Assembly: GCA_016722045.1 (NCBI GenBank)
Contig: JADKGY010000006.1
Span: 1 to 64,000, forward strand
Length of the DNA: 64,000 bases
Direction of reading: 5' to 3'
Source of the DNA: Candidatus Opimibacter skivensis
GTDB lineage: Bacteria; Bacteroidota; Bacteroidia; Chitinophagales; Saprospiraceae
The notes beneath the pieces were generated by a model. The model was not told the origin of the DNA. It searched no databases and was given only the letters and a program-made list of their open reading frames with translations. Positions 45,632 to 53,549 of this stretch are shown here, in pieces (positions within the stretch are counted from its first letter, which is position 1; every line of letters begins with the position of its first letter). Made by a program: the position numbers and the translations under genes.

Positions 45632-46303
45632 GATCCGGGAGGTGGGTTTGAGGTGGTAATTGAGCTATAAGAGGTGAAGCGTGCGAGGTGGATTTGACGC
45701 CATGATAAGTTGGGCGGAGACACAAAGAAATAACTATAGGTTTGGGGGAGTTGTTAATTTTCAAAGGCGAATAAATTCAATTCGGATTTTGTCGAAATCC
45801 CTTTGATACAACCCATACGGTTATTGAACATATTAAATTAAAAAGATTATGTTTTCCGTCTGCTATCTTGTGTGAATCATTTGCATCGGCTAAAAACATT
45901 CATCCTTTTATTATAGTCAACAACCAGGGTGAAGAGAGAAGTTTGAGACGTGAGACATAAGACGTTTGCTTCGCTCAGCTATTCATATATAAGTGCTACA
46001 GTTCAGTAACCGTATAGTGTAGTGGAAACGGTGTCCGGGTGATCCTGAAGGGATCAAATGCTATTAGCCCAGGGTTGTAACCCGGGGACAAATGATGATG
46101 ATGATGATGAATTTTCAACCCTGAAAGAGGTTGAATAAAAATCTGTCTTTTTAGAATCATCAATCTATTGGGGAAATTTTGATTTGCAAATGATGGATTT
46201 TCATGCGCAGCTTCAAGCTGCTTGAATTAATTTTCACTATTGTCGAAAGATTCGAAATATTAATTTTAAGTTTAAACTTAAAATAGCGTGGGAAGTAAAC
46301 GAA
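45632..46303. other. Intergenic region with palindromic and microsatellite repeats
   Basis: No gene is seen in these 672 bases. The right part (about 46041-46136) is a cluster of short palindromes: GATCCTGAAGGGATC, CCAGGGTTGTAACCCGGG, six ATG triplets (46092-46109), and TTCAACC..GGTTGAA. The left part contains GTGAGACGTGAGAC-like fragments, as at 50151-50226. Confidence 0.6.
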
Positions 46304-46678
46304 CTACTTCTCCACCCTGATCTCCGATATCTTCTGCTTTGCATCATAGTACAAATACACCCGGTACATTCCCGTTGATGTCGAAAGATCGCCCAGCGAA
46401 TAACTGGCCCGGCCATTTGTAGCCGGAGTCAAATGGGCACGTTTGTAACTTTTAACCGTATTCTGACTGAAAAAGGAAGAAAGACTTTTTACCGTTTCAG
46501 CAGCAGATAAAGAAGCATCCTGATCAAGTATAGAAACATCCACCTTGTCCGCTAAATACGCACTCAGATCTGCTCCATTTCCTTTATTGATCGCAGCATC
46601 TATAGCTGCATTCTGCCCAAACGCCATGAAAGGAAGAACAAAAAGTAAACTCACTAAAATGTTATATGATGGTTTCAT
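46304..46678 (-). CDS. DUF4783 family secreted protein
   Basis: A small exported protein of 124 residues from the ATG at 46678; an in-frame TTG two codons earlier (46684) is a less likely start. A signal peptide (ILVSLLFVLPFMAFG) is followed by a domain matching the Bacteroidota DUF4783 pattern: an N-terminal AIDAAINKGNGADLSAYLADKVDVSI segment in two halves, a central SSFFSQN segment, and a final IYL/VYLYYDAKQKISEIRVEK-type strand. The function is not known. The gene is isolated, with over 200 bases of non-coding DNA on each side. Confidence 0.75.
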   Translation of the reverse strand: MKPSYNILVSLLFVLPFMAFGQNAAIDAAINKGNGADLSAYLADKVDVSILDQDASLSAAETVKSLSSFFSQNTVKSYKRAHLTPATNGRASYSLGDLSTSTGMYRVYLYYDAKQKISEIRVEK

Positions 46679-46809
46679 AATCAAGTTATAACGATCCGGA
46701 TGATTAAATAGTTTGGTTCAAAACCTAAGTGAAGTGTTAATGTATTTGGTCCTCCTATTGTGGTTATATTAAAATAAGTGCAAGCCGCGGTCCTCTATTA
46801 GGTTTTTCC

Positions 46810-46836
46810 TGGACAGGGGCAAACCGCTGTCAATGC
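46810..46836. repeat. Dispersed palindrome, copy 2 (GACAGGGGCAAACCGCTGTC type)
   Basis: Matches the elements at 11506-11533 and (inverted) 50050-50078. The arms GACAG/CTGTC enclose GGGCAA-rich sequence, followed by AATGC. Confidence 0.6.
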
Positions 46837-46909
46837 ATCTTGATTATTGTGTAATCTCTTACTTTCTTACTCTCCCATTTATCTCCCTCTCTCACTTCTC
46901 TCACTCCTC

Positions 46910-47665
46910 TCACCAAAACAACTTCACCACCGACAAAATCACCGCTATCACCAGTATCACATAAGCAAACTTCGCCGCCCCCGGAATACGACTTGCATAA
47001 TGCGATGACAACCATCCGCCTAAAAATTGCGCGACACCCATTATCAATCCAATAGACCACACCACCTGTCCTGCAAAAGCAAAAATTATAACCGCTATCA
47101 ATGTAAATATTCCAACCGAAACGGCCTTAATGGCATTCGCTTCTATCATAGGCAATCTCGCCACCAATACTAACACCGCCAGAAAAAAAACACCCATGCC
47201 CATCTGAATAAACCCACCATAAAATCCAAGGATCAGAAACAATGGCCACTCCATCCATAGCGGAATCATACTCTTCTCCGGATTCGCAATCAGCCATCGT
47301 TCAGGATTGACAAGGATCACGATCAACATCAGTAACATGAGAAACCTGAACACATGCATAAACTGATCACTCGTCACCTGCGTCGCCACAACAATTCCAC
47401 CTAATGCCCCGATCACAACAGGCAAAATATATTTCACATAAAGAAAATAATCAACCTTCTTATGTGCGAAACCCGTCATCGCACCGATCGAATTCATCAA
47501 CACACCTATACGATTGGTACCATTAGCTATATTTCCCGGAAGACCCAACAATGCCGTGAGTACAGTCAGCGTAATAACTGATCCATTGCCGGCCAGGGCA
47601 TTAATGAAGCCTGCAAAAAAAGCGCCGATAAAAGCGATGATGATTTGCTCAGGACTCCAGTGCAT
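46910..47665 (-). CDS. TSUP/TauE-SafE family membrane permease
   Basis: The protein of about 251 residues has about eight hydrophobic segments. The opening IIAFIGAFFAGFINALAGNG, with the NALAGNGS block, is the signature of the sulfite exporter TauE/SafE (TSUP) family, inner-membrane carriers of sulfur-containing organic anions. A second half of similar design (GGFIQMGMGVFFLAVLVL) supports the internal duplication typical of the family. The start is the ATG at 47665 or the adjacent GTG at 47668. It lies less than 10 bases after the stop of the epimerase gene (47675), so the two are probably cotranscribed. The true substrate is unknown. Confidence 0.85.
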   Translation of the reverse strand: MHWSPEQIIIAFIGAFFAGFINALAGNGSVITLTVLTALLGLPGNIANGTNRIGVLMNSIGAMTGFAHKKVDYFLYVKYILPVVIGALGGIVVATQVTSDQFMHVFRFLMLLMLIVILVNPERWLIANPEKSMIPLWMEWPLFLILGFYGGFIQMGMGVFFLAVLVLVARLPMIEANAIKAVSVGIFTLIAVIIFAFAGQVVWSIGLIMGVAQFLGGWLSSHYASRIPGAAKFAYVILVIAVILSVVKLFW

Positions 47666-47674
47666 CACTATCTA

Positions 47675-48088
47675 TCAAAATATATCATCCGGAATAGTCT
47701 GACATAGTTCCACCAGCACACCATTTGCAGAGCGTGGATGAATGAAACACACCCATTTATGATCAGCTCCTCTGTGCGGTTCATCCCGCAACAATTCAAA
47801 TCCTTCTTCCTTCAGGCGCTTCATCTCGGCTCTAATATCGGCTACTTCGAAAGCAATATGATGGATCCCTTCACCTCTACGATCTATAAAGCGATGAATC
47901 GCACTATCTTCATGCGTCGCCTGAAGCAATTCAATTTTACTGTGCGCAGTCATAAAGAAAGAAGTAATCACTTTTTCAGATTGCACCTCTTCATGCTTGT
48001 AAGATGGACTACCAAGGAGTTTGTGAAACAAGGAATCGCTTTCAGCAAGTGATTTTACAGCTATTCCTATATGTTCTATGCTATACAT
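47675..48088 (-). CDS. mce: Methylmalonyl-CoA epimerase (VOC/glyoxalase fold)
   Basis: The 137-residue protein has the two beta-alpha-beta-beta-beta halves of the VOC superfamily. It opens with EHIGIAVKSL (metal-ligand His6) and contains GEGIHHIAFEV (second metal His) and a C-terminal GVLVELCQ (metal-ligand Glu), the pattern of methylmalonyl-CoA epimerase (EC 5.1.99.1). That enzyme interconverts the (R)- and (S)-epimers in the propionyl-CoA/succinyl-CoA route in the cytosol. Length fits the family. The ATG at 48088 is unambiguous. It is followed within 10 bases by the TSUP permease gene on the same strand. Confidence 0.88.
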   Translation of the reverse strand: MYSIEHIGIAVKSLAESDSLFHKLLGSPSYKHEEVQSEKVITSFFMTAHSKIELLQATHEDSAIHRFIDRRGEGIHHIAFEVADIRAEMKRLKEEGFELLRDEPHRGADHKWVCFIHPRSANGVLVELCQTIPDDIF

Positions 48089-48181
48089 AAGTCAGGTTGC
48101 AGCAAGTTATATATTCGCCAAATTAGTTATATTTTTGACCTGACAGAAAAATTGAATGGAATGACGATCCTTAATCCTTAA

Positions 48182-49630
48182 ATGATAATCATGTACAAAT
48201 CTCTCCTAACACTCTTCATCATCTTTTCTTTCTTTATGACGGCAAGACCTGTCATCGCCCAGGATTATATTGTGGATTATACATATCTGGGCAGCTATCC
48301 ACAGTTGACATTATCTATCATATTTCAGCAGACAGTGGATTATGGAGTTGATTTGTATAAGATCCGATACAAGACAAGTGATATACACAGCGCTTTGGAC
48401 ACAGCCTCAGGACTTATCGTGATACCTCAGGTACCCCCTGGCACCCAACTGCCCGTTGTCGTATATGAACATGGCACAATCGATAGCACCACCGATGTAC
48501 CTTCCAGACTCAGAGGAGGATATGAAGCGGCTATGGCCTATGCTGCTTTTGGATTTGCCACATTCGCACCAGACTTTATTGGCCTGGGAGATTCCAGAGG
48601 ATTTCATCCCTGGTTACATGCAGCCTCAGAGGCTTCAGCATCATTGGATATGCTTTTTGCAGGTTATGAATTTTTAGAATTCGACAATCCTGCCGATTTA
48701 GATCCGAACTATCTATTTCTGTCGGGGTACTCGCAAGGAGGACATGCCTCGATGGCATTGCATAAATTAATTGATGATTACTGGTCTATCATCATTCCGG
48801 TGACTGCAGCTACACATATGTCAGGAATCTATAGCATCTCAGGCGTTCTAAGAGACGGCATTGTTAATAATACATCCGGTGATCCGGGTTATCTCGCTAA
48901 TCTATTTCTGAGCTATAACGAAGCTTACAATCTCTATTCGGATATTGGTCAGGTATTCAAAGAGCCATATGTCACAAGTATAAGAGCTTTCTACAACCAT
49001 AGTATCCCTCGTTCTGAATTATCCGCAGAACTTATCGCAGGACTTGCAGCCGCCGGCGAAACCATTCCAAACAGGATTCTTCAGGATAGCATCCTGGATG
49101 CGATTATTAACAATCCAAACCATCCTCTCAATTTAGCGATGCAGGAAAATGATACCTATAACTGGGCTCCGGCTTCTCCTACAAGATTATATTATTGCAA
49201 GGCAGATGAAACTGTACCTTATATCAATGCGATCATTGCCGATTCTGTAATGCATGAGCTGGGAGCTACTGATGTGCAGGCCATTGATGTTAATCCCAAT
49301 TTGACTCATGTAGCTTGTGCATATGCGGCGATTCCTGTTTCGATTGCCTTTTTTAAATCATTTATCGGTGCTTCAGGCACAAAAGATGTGTATGCCAAAG
49401 GTGATGAACTGACTTTCTTTCCGAATCCTACGACTGAATATATCTCTGTTGATTGGTCGGCAGCGATCGATGGTTTTGACTTCCGGATCATCAATACAAG
49501 TGGTATCACTGTAGATCGCGGTACAACATCCTCAAGCCATCTATCCATGTCAAAACTTCCGGGTGGATTATATATGATCGTTTGCACAGCAGGCGGCCAT
49601 ACAAAAATGGGAAGAGTACTCCGCCAATGA
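48182..49630 (+). CDS. Secreted alpha/beta hydrolase with T9SS type A sorting domain
   Basis: The 482-residue protein starts with a signal peptide (LLTLFIIFSFFMTA, cleavage near AQ at residue 27); the ATG at 48182 or the in-frame ATG at 48191 may be used. The hydrolase core (about 60-395) resembles secretory lipases/prolyl peptidase-like esterases: oxyanion region VVVYEHGT, nucleophile elbow GYSQG with Ser184, probable acid in KADETVPY, and catalytic His in LTHVAC. The C-terminal 70 residues form a T9SS type A domain (FFPNPTTEYISVDW, LPGGLYMIVC, MGRVLRQ), so the enzyme should be exported to the surface. The substrate is not clear. The stop codon overlaps the ATG of the SWIM gene, suggesting translational coupling. 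Confidence 0.87.
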   Translation: MIIMYKSLLTLFIIFSFFMTARPVIAQDYIVDYTYLGSYPQLTLSIIFQQTVDYGVDLYKIRYKTSDIHSALDTASGLIVIPQVPPGTQLPVVVYEHGTIDSTTDVPSRLRGGYEAAMAYAAFGFATFAPDFIGLGDSRGFHPWLHAASEASASLDMLFAGYEFLEFDNPADLDPNYLFLSGYSQGGHASMALHKLIDDYWSIIIPVTAATHMSGIYSISGVLRDGIVNNTSGDPGYLANLFLSYNEAYNLYSDIGQVFKEPYVTSIRAFYNHSIPRSELSAELIAGLAAAGETIPNRILQDSILDAIINNPNHPLNLAMQENDTYNWAPASPTRLYYCKADETVPYINAIIADSVMHELGATDVQAIDVNPNLTHVACAYAAIPVSIAFFKSFIGASGTKDVYAKGDELTFFPNPTTEYISVDWSAAIDGFDFRIINTSGITVDRGTTSSSHLSMSKLPGGLYMIVCTAGGHTKMGRVLRQ

Positions 49631-50043
49631 GCATTAACGTAGACAACTTCGAGGATGAAGTTCACTTTCTGATCACAGAACGCGGAAAGGAATATTTTGA
49701 TGCCAGCCAGGTGACCATGCTCAAGCAAACCGCTGACGGATGGACGGCTGTCATTGATGGAAATGAAACGTACCACGTATTGCTTGAAGGACATGATGTC
49801 ATCACAAACTGGCAGTGCACCTGTCCTTTTGAACATGGGCCAGTCTGTAAACACATCGCTGCTGTACTCTATGCCGTCCGTGAAAACATAAGAGCCAATA
49901 TATCATCGTCAAATGGAGAAATCGATCGATGGATTGATGAAGCTGATGCAGATGCCTTGCGACGTCTTCTCAAAATTGAAGTTCGAAAAAATGAAGAAGT
50001 GAAGACATCTGTTTATCATGAAATGAAAAAAAATAGTGAATAG
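49627..50043 (+). CDS. Stand-alone SWIM zinc-finger protein
   Basis: A protein of 138 residues with the SWIM zinc-binding pattern CxC..CxH: C64, C66, C74 and H76, in the block WQCTCPFEHGPVCKH. SWIM fingers bind zinc and are found in DNA- or protein-binding proteins, often next to SWI2/SNF2 helicases; here there is no ATPase domain. The first 60 residues match the strand-rich lead that often precedes SWIM domains, and the tail is charged and helical. The ATG at 49627 overlaps the preceding stop (ATGA), and a more upstream TTG start within the hydrolase gene is unlikely. The partner and target are unknown. Confidence 0.82.
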   Translation: MSINVDNFEDEVHFLITERGKEYFDASQVTMLKQTADGWTAVIDGNETYHVLLEGHDVITNWQCTCPFEHGPVCKHIAAVLYAVRENIRANISSSNGEIDRWIDEADADALRRLLKIEVRKNEEVKTSVYHEMKKNSE

Positions 50044-50049
50044 TGAATA

Positions 50050-50342
50050 GTATTGACAGGGCTTGCCCCTGTCTTTGTAAAACACTTAAGTGAGTATTGA
50101 ATAGTGAATCGGTTGTAGAGACGTCGATTTATCGCGTCTCTCCGCAGTCTCGTGAGATGTGAGACATGAGACATGAGACATGAAGCGTGAGGCGTGAGAC
50201 ATGAGACATGAAGCGTGAGGCGTGAATTGTCAATATTTCAGGAAAAGGGTCCCCTGGTTGCTGAGCTGCAGAACCAGAATGTGGTTTAGCGGGTCGACGT
50301 ATAGGGGATTTAGGGGTTAAACGAAAATCGTAAAATAATAAA
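50050..50342. repeat. Mixed short repeats between the SWIM and AMP nucleosidase genes
   Basis: This gap holds four elements: an inverted copy of the GACAGGGGCAAGCC palindrome (50050-50078), a GTAGAGACG..CGTCTCT hairpin (about 50115-50142), degenerate tandem copies of GTGAGACATGAGACATGAAG (50151-50226), and a GGTTGCTGAGCTGC-type fragment near 50258. No gene is seen. Confidence 0.7.
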
Positions 50343-51116
50343 TTGAAAACAAAATCCGACATCGTCAACAATTGGTTGCCCAGGTACACAGGTATGTCCC
50401 TGGACAAATTCGAACGGTATATTCTGCTTGTGAATTTTTCACATTACGTAGATGTATTTGCCAAAAAATTTAATGTTGAAATTTATGGCCAGGGCCTCTC
50501 GATGCAATGTGCCACGGCAGAAGAAATCACGATCATCAATTTCGGAATGGGCAGCGCCAATGCAGCCACGATCATGGATTTACTCATGGCCATCAAACCA
50601 AAAGCATGTCTCTTTCTGGGAAAATGTGGAGGCCTGAAAATGAAAAAAAATAAAGTTGGCGATATGATCCTACCCATAGCAGCGATCAGAGGCGAAGGAA
50701 CTTCCAATGATTATTTTCCCGCCGAAGTACCTGCACTTCCTGCCTTCGCATTACAAAAAGCGATCTCTACGACCATCCGTGATTATGCCAGAGATTATTG
50801 GACAGGAACCGTGTACACCACCAACAGAAGAGTCTGGGAATTTGACATAAAATTTAAAAAATATCTCAACAAGATCAGAGCCACCGCCGTCGATATGGAA
50901 ACCGCCACACTATTTAGCGTTGGCTTTCACAATGGTATTCCAACAGGTGCTCTTCTACTAGTCTCCGATATGCCGATGGTTCCGGAGGGAGTCAAAACAA
51001 CGCACAGTGATCTCGCTGTTACCGGCAATTTTGCAGCAACACATCTTGATATTGGCATTGATTCATTACGTCAGTTGATTCATGATAAGCTGACGGTGAA
51101 GCATTTGAAATTTTAA
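50343..51116 (+). CDS. amn: AMP nucleosidase
   Basis: The 257-residue protein belongs to the nucleoside phosphorylase superfamily. It matches the short Bacteroidota form of AMP nucleosidase (EC 3.2.2.4), which hydrolyses AMP to adenine and ribose 5-phosphate in the cytosol. Visible signatures are NWLPRYTGM near the N-terminus, INFGMGSANAATIMDLL, LFLGKCGGL, the ribose-binding AVDMETATLF, and the base-binding/catalytic LLLVSDMPM. The start is a TTG (50343), giving MKTKSDIV; the next ATG, at residue 18, would remove the conserved NWLPRYTG block, so TTG is probably the real start. A perfect palindrome, probably a terminator, follows 4 bases after the stop. Confidence 0.88.
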   Translation: MKTKSDIVNNWLPRYTGMSLDKFERYILLVNFSHYVDVFAKKFNVEIYGQGLSMQCATAEEITIINFGMGSANAATIMDLLMAIKPKACLFLGKCGGLKMKKNKVGDMILPIAAIRGEGTSNDYFPAEVPALPAFALQKAISTTIRDYARDYWTGTVYTTNRRVWEFDIKFKKYLNKIRATAVDMETATLFSVGFHNGIPTGALLLVSDMPMVPEGVKTTHSDLAVTGNFAATHLDIGIDSLRQLIHDKLTVKHLKF

Positions 51117-51120
51117 TACT

Positions 51121-51178
51121 AATATTTTTAAAAAAGTACGGACAGGTCGCGACCTGTCCGTACTTTTTTAAAAATATT
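51121..51178. terminator. Perfect 58-bp palindrome, bidirectional terminator
   Basis: An uninterrupted inverted repeat with 29-base arms and no spacer, centred between 51149 and 51150. The GC-rich core (GTACGGACAGGTCG and its complement) is flanked by A6 and T6 runs. It lies between the convergent amn and flotillin genes and suits termination of both transcripts. Confidence 0.85.
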
Positions 51179-51180
51179 TC

Positions 51181-51242
51181 TTACGGTTTGGCGTAGGCTG
51201 TGCCTACCTCATGGCGTTTGCAAAACTCGGTTTTGCGAATGA
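51181..51242. repeat. Degenerate half of a REPIN-like element
   Basis: Contains TAGGCTGTGCCTA and, after a short spacer, GCAAAACTCGGTTTTGC, i.e. the right half of the composite palindrome seen at 14253-14425 with substitutions. It abuts the stop of the flotillin gene on the minus strand. Confidence 0.7.
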
Positions 51243-51244
51243 AA

Positions 51245-52675
51245 TCATTTTTTATGCTCAATCACCTTCACCTCTTCAACATCATTTTCCTGCTTTTCCT
51301 TTTTTCCGAGATACGATGGAAGATCCATACCTGCCATATTGAATAATTCACTCAAAGGCGGCACTGATTTATACATGCCTGCTATAAAATTTGAGGTATT
51401 GCTTCCATTGCCATCCTGATTACCCCCTTCCCATACCGTGACTTTATCAATTTTAATATTCTTAATGGCTTCTACCTGAATCTTAAGCAATTCAGGAAGC
51501 TTATCAGCGATCAACATCAATACGGCATCACGGGGATTACCTCCCGCAGCTTTGACGACTTCATCAAAACCATCAGCCTGTTTCTGTAATATTTCATAAA
51601 GGCCTTTTGCTTCTGCTTCTTTGCGCATGAATACAGCATCTGCTTCACCTCTTGCTATTCGCCTTGTTCTTTCTGCTTCGGCCTCGGCATCTATTTCTAT
51701 GCGTCGTTTCGCGATCTCTGACTGAACAATAATATCAGCTTCTCTTGTAGCACGTTCACGATCAGCTCTCGCCATTTCCGCATCCTTTTCTGCCGCGTAT
51801 GATTCTTTCAATGAACGGGCTGCCTGAATTTTTTCAGATGCTGTAGCGAGACTTAAGGATTCAGCTTCACGTTGTCTCCGGTCAGCATTTGATTTGGCTA
51901 TTCGTACTAAAGCTTCATTCTCACCGGATATCGAATTAGCTCCTGCTGTTGCTTCACCAACTTTAGCAAGCGCATCCGCAGAACTCACGCTAATTCTTTT
52001 TTCTTTATTCGCATTCGCTTCACCGATACTACCATCACGGTTTTTTTCAGCCACACTTTGTTTCGCATCATTGATCGCTTTCGCTGCTGCCTCTTTTCCT
52101 AACGCTTCGATGTATCCACTTTCATCCTGGATATCCGTAACGTTTACGTTGATCAGCATCAACCCAATTTTCTTGAGTTCATTACCGACATTCGAACTGA
52201 CATTGATGAGAAATTTATCGCGATCGGAATTGATTTCTTCAATATCCATAGTTGCAACGACAAGACGGAGCTGACCAAAGATGATATCCTTTGCTGTCTC
52301 CCTGATCTCATCCGTTGACTTGCGAAGCAATCTTTCTGATGCAACTTCCATCACACCAGGTTCATTGCTTACAGCTACTGTAAACCTTGAAGGTACACTC
52401 ACCCTGATATTCTGTCTTGACAACGCACCCCTGAGATCAACATCGATACTGATGGGCGTGAGGTCAAGGAAATCATAATCCTGTATGACCGGCCATACAA
52501 AAGCAGCACCACCGGCAAGACATTTTGAAGAATTCCCCGTTCCGGTTTTACCATAGATGACCAATATTTTATCTGATGGGCATCGTTTGTACCTGGATAT
52601 AAACCAGAGCCCCATGATGAAGACCAGGCCGATAAGACCCGCGACGATGACAACTACTGAGCCAGTAAGATCCAT
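51245..52675 (-). CDS. Flotillin-like SPFH protein
   Basis: The 476-residue protein has one N-terminal membrane segment (VVVIVAGLIGLVFIMGLWFI) and an SPFH/PHB domain (about 35-215). A long Ala/Glu-rich helical region (about 215-370: EAEAERTRRIARGEADAV and similar) with the flotillin EA-repeat character follows, and then a C-terminal flotillin segment. Flotillins scaffold membrane microdomains and act with NfeD-type partners. The gene lies 113 bases downstream of an NfeD-like gene on the same strand, matching the YuaF-YuaG/FloT pairing known in other bacteria. The ATG at 52675 directly precedes the membrane segment. Confidence 0.9.
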   Translation of the reverse strand: MDLTGSVVVIVAGLIGLVFIMGLWFISRYKRCPSDKILVIYGKTGTGNSSKCLAGGAAFVWPVIQDYDFLDLTPISIDVDLRGALSRQNIRVSVPSRFTVAVSNEPGVMEVASERLLRKSTDEIRETAKDIIFGQLRLVVATMDIEEINSDRDKFLINVSSNVGNELKKIGLMLINVNVTDIQDESGYIEALGKEAAAKAINDAKQSVAEKNRDGSIGEANANKEKRISVSSADALAKVGEATAGANSISGENEALVRIAKSNADRRQREAESLSLATASEKIQAARSLKESYAAEKDAEMARADRERATREADIIVQSEIAKRRIEIDAEAEAERTRRIARGEADAVFMRKEAEAKGLYEILQKQADGFDEVVKAAGGNPRDAVLMLIADKLPELLKIQVEAIKNIKIDKVTVWEGGNQDGNGSNTSNFIAGMYKSVPPLSELFNMAGMDLPSYLGKKEKQENDVEEVKVIEHKK

Positions 52676-52788
52676 ATGAAGTGAGTTGAGAGAGTTGGTA
52701 AATAGTTTAATTTTTTGTTCTAACTGATGGTAGAGGAATAAAATTCCGAATACAGGAAGATATTACAATTTCTTTAGGAAAGTTTTAT

Positions 52789-53442
52789 TTACTCAGGTGA
52801 TGGCATGTACTCTACTTTGAGCACATTACCATTCATGATTTCAATTACTTTAATCGATGTACCTGTTTTCAATGCATCACCTTCCGTGATCGCGTCTACC
52901 TCACGAATCGTTCCGTCAACTTTCAGATGAACCTTGCCTACTCCATTGCCTTGTCCTGGAATGGAAAGATATACTTCACCGGGTTGATCAAGTGCATTGT
53001 AAAGATTCAGTGTACCCGATTGTTCGAGTTGTGAAAATTTAAAGACCATATAGGCCACGATAAACATTGCCATTAAACCAATTAACGAAGCAAATAAAAC
53101 AGACATCCAGACACTTAGATGATTGTTGAGCGCCAAAACACCAGTCCAACCAAAAAATGTAAAGAATGCGATGATACTTCTCATCGAAAGTGCGGAAAAC
53201 TCATGTTCATATACGCCGACATCACCTGGATGATCTATACTTCCACCACCAGCCTCAAACCCAATCAGCAAGAGAATAAATTGCATCAGAAATAAAACAG
53301 AGAAGATAATCGATATAAACCAGAATACCTGATGAGCCGAAGAGAGAGACTCCCACCAAAGATTTATATCATTGATCTGTATCACAGGTTTTAGTTCAGG
53401 TTGTAAATCAAGATAACATAGATCTGCGGCATAAGGTGCCAT
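52789..53442 (-). CDS. NfeD/YuaF-like membrane protein, flotillin partner
   Basis: The 217-residue protein has three or four hydrophobic segments (FWFISIIFSVLFLMQFILLL, then about 88-108 and 112-136). A C-terminal soluble domain of about 70 residues (about 150-217) has beta-strand character: GEVYLSIPGQGNGVGKVHLK, TSIKVIEIMNGNVLKVEY. This layout is that of short NfeD-like proteins such as YuaF, whose OB-fold tail accompanies flotillins. The extra loop between TM1 and TM2 (EAGGGSIDHPGD) is acidic. It is the first gene of the pair with the flotillin and diverges from prs with an 80-base gap. The match is by architecture more than by signature residues. Confidence 0.7.
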   Translation of the reverse strand: MAPYAADLCYLDLQPELKPVIQINDINLWWESLSSAHQVFWFISIIFSVLFLMQFILLLIGFEAGGGSIDHPGDVGVYEHEFSALSMRSIIAFFTFFGWTGVLALNNHLSVWMSVLFASLIGLMAMFIVAYMVFKFSQLEQSGTLNLYNALDQPGEVYLSIPGQGNGVGKVHLKVDGTIREVDAITEGDALKTGTSIKVIEIMNGNVLKVEYMPSPE

Positions 53443-53549
53443 GATTTAGACCAATGTCACTTTGCCATCTACCTTGAAAGGTAAGAAAGCCGCTATAATC
53501 ATATGGATAAAAATGAATTAATTTGCCCCTTCATTTAGACCTGATCGCC

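Noticed and set aside
46000..46090. tRNA-like stem pattern around GGTGTCCGGGTGATCC
   Set aside because: No complete cloverleaf, anticodon arm or T-loop could be traced. The segment is a cluster of short palindromes.
49582..49626. Upstream TTG start for the SWIM protein
   Set aside because: The added codons are only the last codons of the hydrolase gene in another frame. The ATG at 49627 overlaps the stop in the usual ATGA manner.
49306..49854. Minus-strand 182-codon frame opposite the hydrolase and SWIM genes
   Set aside because: It lies antisense to two well-supported genes, with no domain signature of its own.
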